Part shown: in pieces, positions 47,396-56,973 of the stretch
Layout: each line of letters opens with the position of its first letter
How positions within the stretch are numbered: the stretch's first letter is position 1
Assembly (NCBI RefSeq): GCF_000972845.2
Contig: NC_040016.1
Coordinates: 11,614,701 to 11,678,700 of the forward strand
Source: Larimichthys crocea
Lineage: Eukaryota > Chordata > Actinopteri > Sciaenidae
DNA length: 64,000 nt
Reading direction: 5' to 3'
The notes under the pieces: generated by a model
What the model was told of the DNA's origin: nothing
What the model saw: the letters and a program-made list of their open reading frames with translations, nothing else
The model's database searches: none
Position numbers and translations under genes: made by a program

Positions 47396-49797
47396 TTATT
47401 CAACCTTAACAGAGCTGTTGGAAACTTGTTTCTTGTTGTCAATGAAGGGGTACATGCACTTGTCTGACCCCATGAAGCGATATGCAACCACATTGGATTC
47501 CCATGGCAACAATCTGAAAGAGAATATGTGCAGCAGAGCTTAAAATACTGTAAGATGCAGCTCTCAATTTGTGTAATTTAGTTATATAAATCAGGTATAA
47601 ATAAAGTATTTGCTTGTTCCTCATGGTACTTTAATGTAGGAATATAGTGGAAGATAATAAGACTATGCCCCATTGTTACTCCCTTGTTCCTCATGTTCTT
47701 GTTTTTCTTCCACTGTCTACATTTTAGCACCAGTAGGAACCAGTATTTATACCAGCATGAAGTATTTCATACAGTGAAATTGCATGGAAAATTAGAGGCT
47801 GACTCATTTAGTGTTACCAAAATGATTTATGGACTTTAGTTAATATGAAAAGGAGGTTTTATACTTACGCTCTGGAGAGGAAAGCCAGGTAGGTGAGGCG
47901 AGGGATGCACACCAATGGTTGGTTTATCAGGATGGCGTTCATGGCCTGCTCCACGCAGTACTGGGGCTCCAGAGGGGGCAGGAGCAGTTCCACTTCCTCC
48001 CTATCAGTGGCACCAAAGTACAAATGGGCTGTCACTTGTGTGTTGGTTTGCCTCGTTTTGGCTACAAACCCACATGTGCAGCCACTCTATGACAGAACAC
48101 AAGGCACATTCCTGTGCTGCATCTTTGTTTAGAGCATGAACAGAATACTCCGGTTTGATATATTTCAGCTTTTAAATATATCAAACTGCTAAACAGGTTA
48201 TGTTCAAATTAGGAGCAGTTGTTTTACCTTAGATTCTAAATCACTCAAACAGTATGTGAGTATTTTGCAGACATACCGTATCTTGCAGCCTTCAAACATG
48301 CCTGTGTCCACGATATAGGGGCACACAAGGGTAGTCTTTACTCCTTCAACCTCATCAGCAATCAGCTCGTGGGCCAGAGACTCATGAAAACCCACTGCAG
48401 CAAACTTACTGGCACAGTAATCCTGTCTCAAAACAAAAATCAAAACTTGTTAACTTTGTCTCTGCAAGTATTGAATATTTACAAAAATCTATCGTGGTCA
48501 GTGTTCAGACTGCTGTTTTTGTGATATTGCGTTTGTTACTTAATTTTCCTGACTGGCTGTGTGAAAGACTTGAGACAATAAAGCTGTCATATCTTAGTGT
48601 TGCATTGATGTTTCTCGCTCCCCTTGCTTCACCTCGACACAAGCTGTGCTGAAGAGGCCAAGGACGCTGGCGATGGTCACAATGTGTCCATGATTCTGGG
48701 CCTTCATCTGAGGCAGGAAGGCCTTCACTGTCTGAGGGACACACACATACAGAGCGATGCAGGTTAATATGAAACAACAACAACTGTGGAGTGTTCATAT
48801 GACTTGAAGTGACTTAAATGATCAATGTGAAGGAAGCTTATATCGCACGAGCAGCTTCATGTTAAGAGGATTGATGTGGGAATCCCTCAGTCCATAAAGC
48901 TATTAACGTGATACATTTTACATGTCATGTGTCACCCTATGTACAATAGGCTACTCTGTATGGCAGCTGATGCTGTAAAGATTATACATGTGTGAAATAC
49001 CAACTCAGTAAATCATTTCTAGCTCACAATTGTGTGTTAGGATGTTGTAGATTTCTCTTGTTCACAAACCTTTTTCCACTTTGACAACTGATTGCAGTTT
49101 TAAAGCTTTTTTCACTTTTTTTTGGACAAGATATTTACTAATATTGGCACAAATGATTAAATATTTCTGTTCACATTACATGAATTTATATTCTGGATTA
49201 GCAAATCAATATGACAGTACTTCGCTGTCCCAAAACACACACAGATATGAGTCTGTGATATACGGACATGTAGGTAGTAAAAAAGGATAACTGAACTTCC
49301 TGCATGGTCTTCAACATGTTTCATATTGACTAAAGAGTTCTCACCCAGAAGTGAGCATGGCAGTTGACTTTCATGGTCCTCTCCATCAGCAAATCAGGAC
49401 AGTCCAACATACGCGCCCCAGCCACCACTCCAGCATTGTTCACCAGAATCGTAATGTCCCGGCCCAGGTCCTTTCGTACAAGGTCTGCTTTGCGATACAC
49501 ATCCTCCCTGTTGGTCACGTCCACCGTGTACGTGTACGCCTTACCTCCATTTTCATGCACCAGCTTGGCTGTCTCGTCATTGCAGCTGCTGTTGATGTCC
49601 CACAGCACAACTTCTGCCCCATGCTTGGTGAATTCCTGAGCAAAGAGACGACCCAGGCCACCACCTGCTCCGGTGATCAGCACCAGCTCACCATCAATGG
49701 GCTTGGTGCGGGGGCGCAGGACGATCCTCACAGAATTGCGTAGGATGAAGTAAATCACATCCAGCAGCATCATCTGGAGGTCCATTAGAAAAATCAT
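47396..49797 (-). CDS. RDH10-like short-chain dehydrogenase (SDR16C family)
   Basis: Five exons, all in phase, 315 residues: 49345-49797, 48633-48731, 48277-48422, 47869-48000, 47396-47513. A hydrophobic N-terminus (about residues 1-28, [13 protein letters not shown]) looks like a membrane anchor. Rossmann motif TGAGGGLG at 42-49, NNAG at 120-123, catalytic Ser173 and YCASK with Tyr186 and Lys190 are all present. [26 protein letters not shown] and DKCMYPFI are typical of RDH10, which oxidises all-trans-retinol to retinal at the ER. The protein is about 26 residues shorter than the 341 I remember for RDH10 because the segment between KLVHENGG and YTYTVDV lacks the RDH10 insertion. It could be an RDH10 paralogue or another SDR16C member; substrate is inferred. 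Met5 or Met9 are alternative starts. Confidence 0.88.
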
Positions 49798-51389
49798 GAT
49801 GATCTATTTTTACTATTGACGGTCTTGAGTGCAAAAACAAATATCTCAGTGAGCCTACAAGTGATCACCCACACCTTCACACCAGTTACCTGTGAAGGTG
49901 TGTTTCCTACTGACTAACTAAGTGTAAGATTGTGTGAGTGCAAAGGATGCAGACAGCCAAGCTGGTGTTTCCCTCTCCCTGTGGCCATCAGCCTCCATCC
50001 ACGGTTTATTTAAACACTCTCCTCCCAGATTAGAGGAAATTCCTTGAGCTCCTAATGAAACAACTTTTGTTGCAAGATGTGAAAGTATGTATTTTTAGCA
50101 ACACAAAGGAAAATAACGTGCCAGAAGGCATTACACCAAGTTAAAGAGCCTTTAAGTTTCAGGGTCATTGTAAAGAACACAGCTTGCACATGCTGTACAT
50201 GTGATATGCACAGATGCACATGTAACATGGGTTTATCTCTAAAGCTTTTAAGGACAGACAGAAGCAGAAAATTGAGAGGAATAATAATGCACATGCTTAT
50301 AATTACCACCATGACTCACCTGAAATTTGACAAAATGTTTGGCTATTAGTTCAAAGCCCCATAATACAACTATTACAGTATCCAAATTTATGATATATCA
50401 GTGGATTATCCTGATGTGATACAAGGAGGATTCTGTAAATTACAGCCTCAGCTGTACCAGTGTCAAGCATAACAGAATAATGAATTGGACTAAAGAGTGT
50501 TTTTCCCTAGTGAAGTAGGAAGATGAAGCAGGAATACTCTACTTCTAAATTATATACCCCAAGCAATGGCGGAAATTAACTAAGTAATGTATAGATTAGA
50601 TCCACTGGTACTTTACATGAGTATTTTAATCTCTGATACTCTGATACTACTACTCCTGAGTTGAATATTTTACTTTTTACTATATTACTTTTATCTGACA
50701 GCTTCTGTTATTGGTTATTTTAGGAATTTAGATTTTGCACACAAAACATATAAATGTGCAATTAGAGCTGACTAATTGATTGACAGAATATCAACTGGCA
50801 ACTAGTTCTGTGGTATTTGAATCATTTTTCCATTCATATTTAAATGTATTATTAATATTTTGCACTTATTGGTTGGATGAAATGAAAATTGTGAAGGTGT
50901 CATAATGTAAGTATTTTCAGAACTTTTAGAAACCAAACAGAGAAAATAATTAAATGGCCAATAAATGGCCTATAGAGCAGTCAGAATCATACTGAATGAG
51001 AACATAAGGAGATTATATATATGTAAATCTCCACATTGTTACTTAAGTCTCAAGAAGGCAGCTTGTTTCTGATCACATTCTTGTTTTCTGTGTGAACACT
51101 GCCAGCCTTGTCTACCTCCTATATTAGCATGTGAGCCATATTTAGATAATCATACTAGTGAATTAGCATATTTTAACACGTGTATTTAAAGTCACAGTTC
51201 CCCATTTCCTTACCTTTCAGGTGGCCGGTATCTATTAGAAATTAGTCGGCAGAGACTTGAAACTGACTTAGGAGAACTAATCTGTCACAGTGATCATCTG
51301 CATTTATTGTTTCATCAGTGGAGCTGAAGTTGTTACCAGTAATGTAAAGATGATCTATGTGTGTATATTCTAAAGCGAGACTGAACATT
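49798..51389. other. Upstream region of the RDH10-like gene
   Basis: AT-rich, no exon recognised on either strand. It must contain the promoter of the RDH10-like gene, but I see no convincing TATA box or retinoic acid response element. Confidence 0.5.
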
Positions 51390-51975
51390 TTAACTTGGTG
51401 GAGCTCTACATCTCACAGCAATACCATTTACTGAGTGTGGCTGAAAGCACACACTATATGTTATCGACCACACTTATTTCTTCTTCAACTTATTATTCTT
51501 ACGCCGTTTTTTTGGCTCGCATTTCCTCTCAGAGTTTTTGTCGCACACACACAAAACGGGTATCAAAACGCGCGACTCGGCCGGGATCGTGTGCTGTGAC
51601 TTTTCTAAGAGTTACGGCAAACGGTTTTGCCATAAATCTCCAAAAACCACGGCAAAACAATGAATGGGTGTGTATTGCGAGAATGTTCGAGAGCTAGAGT
51701 GTGTGATGCCATCGCTAGAGTTGAGAGGAGAGACAACGATGAGTGAAAAAATAAAACGTATTTGACTACCGTGGCCTCAAATGCCCCACTACAGACACAA
51801 TTTATAGCTAGAAACGTAGGAAAATTTGTCGTCTCACTCACATTCGCCTGCTAAAGCTGTCAGATATATAGTTTTGGCGGGAGACGCAAAGATGCGGCAA
51901 CAACACCCATCGACAGCCTCATAGACTGCCATGTTAAAAAGGCGGGAAATTTTCTGGAGGAAAGCAGAAGTAACG
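51390..51975 (+). repeat. Interspersed repeat family, longest copy in the window
   Basis: CpG-rich for this region. The left part (51430-51510) recurs inverted at 5276-5340. The right part (51820-51890: AAAATTTGTCGTCTCACTCA, TTTTGGCGGGAGACGCA) recurs at 55127-55207, and the end (CATGTTAAAAAGGCGGGAAA, TTTTCT) recurs at about 55535-55573. Three related segments in 64 kb mark it as a repeat. I know similar sequence from fish genomes but cannot assign a class, and there is no clear coding frame. Confidence 0.75.
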
Positions 51976-52849
51976 TTTCTCTGAATTGCTCTCAAGGGCA
52001 CATCTCTTCACTTTATCAACACAAAATGCCTATGTAGACGTTCAGGAAGGGCTCAGCCTGCTCAAAGTTAAGCCGGTTTAATGATTGGAAATACGGTTTG
52101 GCCAGAAATCCTTCCGTTCGAGGGATGGTCTCAGCATTTTCTCTCTCTCTGTGTCAGCATTCCCAACTTACCAGCTCTGAGAAACTTATTTGTTAAAAAT
52201 GTTTTTGTTGTTTATTTTTTAGATGCCTGTCTTAGGTCTTGCAAATAAAAACCTTAAGAAGCAATTCCTGTTTGTGGTCTGCATTGTGGGTTCACTGTTC
52301 TGCCAAAGCTCAAGAGGATGGACCAATACAGTGCTGTGATGTCGTGGCTGGTGGAATTTAGTCGTTACAGTCATGTTGAAACCATGTCCTTTCTTTAGTG
52401 AGAGTTTTTCATAAAGGGGCTTTTAGTGTAACCAGATCAACAGTGATGGTGCTTTACTTGGTTATGGTACAGCAGGTCAGAATTGTGTGATATGTTTGAC
52501 TTCTATGAGTGTTCTATGGCATTCAGATGAAACCTGTACTTTCACCTCAGTAGTTCTAATGTAGATACCAGCCTTTGCTTGGATGTAGTGTATACGATTC
52601 ACATTTCATTCTGTATTGATAAGTTGGAAGACAAAACGGAATAGCTAAATCACTTCCGTGTTACCACGGAAAGTACAACAACGAACTGCACTGAAAAAAC
52701 TGATTTAAACTTCATTTATGTTGTTTCGTAATCCAGCCAACTGACACCTGCATTCTGGTTACATCCTGCATGAAAATAGCAGAGTGCCACATTTCCAGAG
52801 GCTGAGCTTATAGTTGAGTTGACTGAACTGACTGAAAAAGGACAGAGGG

Positions 52850-52937
52850 TGTCACTCCCTGTACAGATTGTAAAGCCCTCCGAGGCAAATGTATTTTGTG
52901 ACTTTGGGCTATACAAATAAAAATTGATTTGATTTGA
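52850..52937 (+). mobile_element. L2-type LINE 3' tail
   Basis: ATTGTAAAGCCCTCCGAGGC followed by AAATGTATTTTGTGACTTTG, GGCTATACAAATAAAAATTG and ATTTGATTTGA is the very common teleost L2-type LINE terminus ending in ATTTG/ATTGA units. Only the tail can be placed with confidence. 52000-52850 may be more of the same element but has no readable ORF. Confidence 0.8.
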
Positions 52938-53669
52938 ACTTTAAGGTAAGTGTAAAGTTTGCCAAGTAGGTGGTTAGATTAGATATTGCTGTTTTTTCAG
53001 TTTTCATAATGTTGTAGGCTATGTGGTTTTTCCGTGTTCTGGCTCGAAACACCAGCCAACAGGACGGCTAGAAATAAGACGGTGCCAGCTTGTTGGGATG
53101 CTAGTTTCTAGTTTTCATAACTTTGAGTCTTTTTGTTGAATTTGAATAACACTTGCCCATAAGCAAGTGGCTTTATTCAAGGCCTTGCAAGTTAAGTGGA
53201 TACAAAACAGATGATTCTAGTGTAATTTGAAGTTAACATTAGTAGTAAAACCACACTCCTGACCATGAAACTGAATATTAAAATCTTGTTCAATTGCAAA
53301 TGTCTCTTGTAACATATTCTTCTGTAGTAGGAAAAAAAGAAAAGAAAATATCTCATTTCATATTTTTGTAGGACAGCAACATTGAGTCCTGAAGAGAAGT
53401 TGTGATAAGAGGCCTCACTCTCTACCTTGTTGAAAACAAGAGTTGATCAAGGACTACCAGGTAAAGAAAATATAACTTTTCAAAGCCCTGTCAATATGAG
53501 ACAAATTTGTGCAAAAATAGCTGTTTTCTGATGATAATGTGACATAAGATTTTTTAGTAGATTTTTAATAATGTGTCTATGTAGAAATTAATGGTGATTT
53601 GATTAGATTCATTTAGTTGTATCAAAATGCCTTACACGTGAAGGACACAAAGTACAATCGAGGATAAAA

Positions 53670-53945
53670 AAAACACTAGGTGCTGTAGGCCCACTGACTG
53701 CTGGATTGAGGAACACCATTTGGCAGGCATTGGGCTTACAGCCGGGTTGACGGAGGAGACCTTTGGTTTTCCAGGGCAAGGGGCTGCTGGACAACCCATG
53801 GTATTGTAGGCCCACTGACTGCTGGATCGACAAAATAATTACGGAGAATGGGACTGCCGGACAACCAAAGGTACTAGAGCCCCACTGACTGCCAGATCGA
53901 CATAGGGGACAGGGGCCACCGGACAACCACAGGTTATAGAAAAAA
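53670..53945. repeat. GC-rich minisatellite, three partial units
   Basis: The core GGCCCACTGACTGCTGGAT recurs with slight change at about 53688, 53809 and 53879. Each is followed by a second shared word (GGxCTGCTGGACAACC / GGACTGCCGGACAACC / GGGGCCACCGGACAACC). Spacings are 121 and 70 bases, so units differ by an internal insertion or deletion. The minus strand is open for over 100 residues only because of the repeat. Confidence 0.8.
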
Positions 53946-53969
53946 AACAAAACAAGCAAAATTAGTAAA

Positions 53970-55121
53970 ACATATCCACGTTCAACTCTGAAATGAGAGA
54001 AATTTAAACAGAAACAGAGCTTCTGACCCTATCTCTAGGATTAAACTCATTTCAGCCGCTTGTATCTGCCACGTCATTCTTTCAGTCACTAAGTGTGGGG
54101 TTGGAACGTAGATGGACTGGAAAATCGAGAGCCTCGCCTTCTGGCTTAGTTCCCTCTGCAGTACTGCAGATGCCGCTCCCTTGCTTGGGGCAGTAAGTTA
54201 ATTACACAGACTTATTTTTGACAATCAATAACTTATGTCTGGTCCAACAACCTAAACTAATAAGAGAAACACAACAAACAGAATTAGTAAGACATATCCA
54301 CGTTCAACTCTGAAATGAGAGAAATTTAAACAGAATTTGGTTAATGTTGTCAAACAATATCTGGGGTTTGACTTGAGAACCTAACCACATAGAGAAAAAT
54401 ATAAAAACAACAAATTTAGCAAGGTACTCCAGTTGGACATCCCCGGAACACGTCCAAAGGGAGGCGCCTGGGAGCAAGTTACTGGCCCAAGTGAGGAAGT
54501 TCAAGTATCTCCCCCTCAGCTGACTCCTTTCAACGCAAAGGAGCAGCGGCTCTACCCTGAACTCCAGCCAGATGGCCGAGCTTCTGACCCTATCTCTAAG
54601 GCTGAGCCCGGCCACGCAGCGGAGAAAACTCATTTTGGCCGCTTGTATCTGCCACGTCATTCTTTCGGTCTCTAAGTGTGGGGTTGGAATGTAGATGGAC
54701 TGGAAAATCGAGAGCCTCGCCTTCTGGCTTAGCTCCATCTTCCCCACCACGGTCCGGCACAACGTCCGCAGTGCTGCAGATGCCGCACCAAACCGCCGAT
54801 CCATCTCACGCGCCATTTTCCCCCCACTCGTGAATAAGGCCCCGAGATACTTGAACTCCCTCGCTTGGGGCAGTAAGTCGCTCCCATACCGGAGAGAGCA
54901 TTCCACCGTTAATTATACAGACTTATTGTTGACAATCAATAACTTACGTCTGGTCCAACAACCTAAACTAATAAAGAGAAACACAACAAGCAGAATTAGT
55001 AAGACATATCCACGTTCAACTCTGAAATGAGAGAAATTTAAACAGAATTTGGTTAATGTTGTCAAACAATATCTGAGGTTTGACTCGAGAACCTAACCAC
55101 ATGGAGAAAAACATAAAAACA
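53970..55121. repeat. Tandem array of about 712-base unit carrying a LINE fragment
   Basis: The word ACATATCCACGTTCAACTCT with its following GAAATGAGAGAAATTTAAAC starts at 53970, 54292 and 55004. Each new start is preceded by the same AACAxxCAGAATTAGTAA end. Copy 1 (53970-54291) is a shortened unit of 322 bases. Copy 2 (54292-55003) is the full unit of 712 bases. Copy 3 (from 55004) breaks off at about 55121. Copies 1 and 2 share the LINE-derived core and the CAATAACTTA-GTCTGGTCC end. Copy 1 lacks the first part of the core. This is a local tandem amplification with one internally deleted member. Confidence 0.85.
54420..54906 (-). mobile_element. Non-LTR retrotransposon reverse transcriptase fragment
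   Basis: The minus strand encodes EFKYLGALFTSGGKMAREMD, then a RRFGAASAALRTL run, ELSQKARLSIFQSIYIPT, and VAGLSLRDRVRSSAI followed by EPLLLCVERSQLR. These are the familiar thumb/C-terminal blocks of teleost LINE reverse transcriptases. Deletions (for example after SIYIPT and after SQLR) break the protein. A shorter copy of the same region is at about 54020-54180. I do not commit to a LINE clade. The element is dead. Confidence 0.85.
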
Positions 55122-55126
55122 AGGGA

Positions 55127-55575
55127 AAAAATTTGGAAAATTTGTCGTCTCACTCACATTTGCCTGCTAAAGCCGTCAGATATATAGTTTTGGCGGGAGA
55201 CGCACTATGAATTAAATACAATGCTAATTGCTAACATGCTAATGTTAATGCTAATTAGCATTAGCCACTAAGAATTAAAGACATGCTAATGTTAACATGC
55301 TAATGTTAATTGCTAGTGCGTCAGCGCATCAGCGATAACACGCTAATGCTAACATGCTAATGTTAACATGCAAACGTTAATTGTTAGCGCATCAGCATTA
55401 ACATGCTAATGCTAACATGCTAATGTTAATTGCTAGCGCATCAGCGCTAACATGCTAATGTTAAAACGCTAATGCTAACATGCTAATGTTAATTGGTAGC
55501 ACGTAAGCGCTAGCTGCTCCTGTGTCTAAATAAACATGTTAAAAATGACTATTTGAGGTGTGCGGGAATTTTCTA
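55127..55575 (+). repeat. Interspersed-family copy with a GCTAA/GTTAA minisatellite core
   Basis: 55127-55207 matches 51820-51890 and about 55535-55573 matches 51930-51965, so this is another copy of that family. Between the two arms lies not the original interior but about 300 bases built from ATGCTAATGTTAACATGC, TTAATTGCTAGCGCATCAGC and close variants. The word GTTAATTG(C/T)TAG recurs at about 55303, 55377, 55425 and 55490. The array is rich in small palindromes (GTTAAC, GCTAGC, TTAACATGCTAATGTTAA). Confidence 0.8.
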
Positions 55576-56973
55576 GTTTTAATATATATTTACAGAAATG
55601 GGTCAAGGTTAGTTGCCAAGAATATTTGTTAAATGTTTAGGAACAATTACATCAAAGTCAATACCTTAAATCTAGTTGTTGTACCTGAACATTGGCATGC
55701 AGTTCAAATAATGTGGATCCAGTGTAGAGTTATGTCTGATTGTTTGCTAGCCAGTTTCTCCATTGGAAATAAAAAGCACATTTTTTGACTATAATATGGT
55801 GGGAAGCCTTTCAACTCTGGGCAATTTTGTGTTTTGTAAACTGAATTTATCAAAAACACAAGATTACAATCCGCCATTGCTTCCAAATTGACATTCTTAT
55901 GCATTTTTTTAAACTCCAAAAACACAATTTTGTCGTGAGGAATTAAGGCTGTTATTAATTTGAAAAGAAAATATATATCCTGACAAAAAGATTTGATGAG
56001 AAACATATTACAAGAACAGGAGAGATGGTGTGAGTGGTGTCTGTATGGACTGCTGCAGCTGTGTCCAGTTAGTGGTGACTGTCTGTTTACTGGGGAAGTA
56101 AATGAACAAGGTCCTCGTCACTACAAGCTACACAGTCTTGTAGAGACCACAAAGTAGCACCACACATTGGGAAAGAAACCACAGCTTCCACATGTTTTTT
56201 TGCTGTGTTACACTTAAACTTGAACTTGTGGTGTTTTGAAATCAGTCTTTCAGCTCCACCCATCTCTCCCTCTTGGTGTTCCTATCTTCTCCCTCTACGC
56301 ACAGAGTAGAAAGCTACTGGGAATCTTAGTTTGAGTGGAAGCCTGCACTGTTGTTCTTTTTGCATGAATAACCTCGGCCATAGGAGTTTCATTAATCCAC
56401 TCTTTTCACATGTTGAGGCACACATGGGCCTGGGAAGCTGGATGTTTGACAGAGAGGCAGTGAAAGAATTTAAGGAAACCGGCTTTTTATTTTATTTATT
56501 TAAAATTCAAACACAGCGGGAGGAGATTTTTGAGTTTCGGTTTTCTTTCATGATGCTTGGACAAGATTAGGAAAACAATGTATTCGGTTAGATAACAAAT
56601 GAACTGTAGAATCCTTTTAAAATAGATGTATAGTCAAGAATTGTGTTTATTATGATTTACACATTAATTGTATTTAATAGATCAGATCTAATAATTGCAC
56701 AATTCATCTTACATAGTAGTCACGCTAAATTAAGTTTTGTGGGTCTCGCGCTTTAACTTAAAATGGTGAACTGTTCCTTTAACAGATGCAGAGTTGACAC
56801 ATGAATAACTTCCAGCTCACTGAGCAGCTCCTCATGGTTCAGTTCTGACCTAACTGACACAGATGGAGTTCATTTTAAGGACTTCAACAGATCGACACTT
56901 CTCAGTCAGGGTTTACTGCTCAGCCGTTTAAATTGTTACACAGCACACTCAACTACCTAAATCTGTGTATTTC
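55576..56973. other. Upstream region of the SBSPON-type gene
   Basis: No coding exon recognised. A minus-strand frame at 55704-56006 is AT-rich and has no family resemblance. The promoter of the downstream gene must lie here, but I cannot place it. Confidence 0.5.

Noticed and set aside
49351..49743. 130-residue plus-strand frame
   Set aside because: Antisense shadow of the first RDH10-like exon.
53609..53959. 116-residue minus-strand frame with Cys/Trp/Pro
   Set aside because: Open because of the minisatellite units; no signal peptide or domain pattern.
54433..55030. Plus-strand frames of 80 and 111 residues
   Set aside because: Shadows of the LINE fragment, which is read on the opposite strand.
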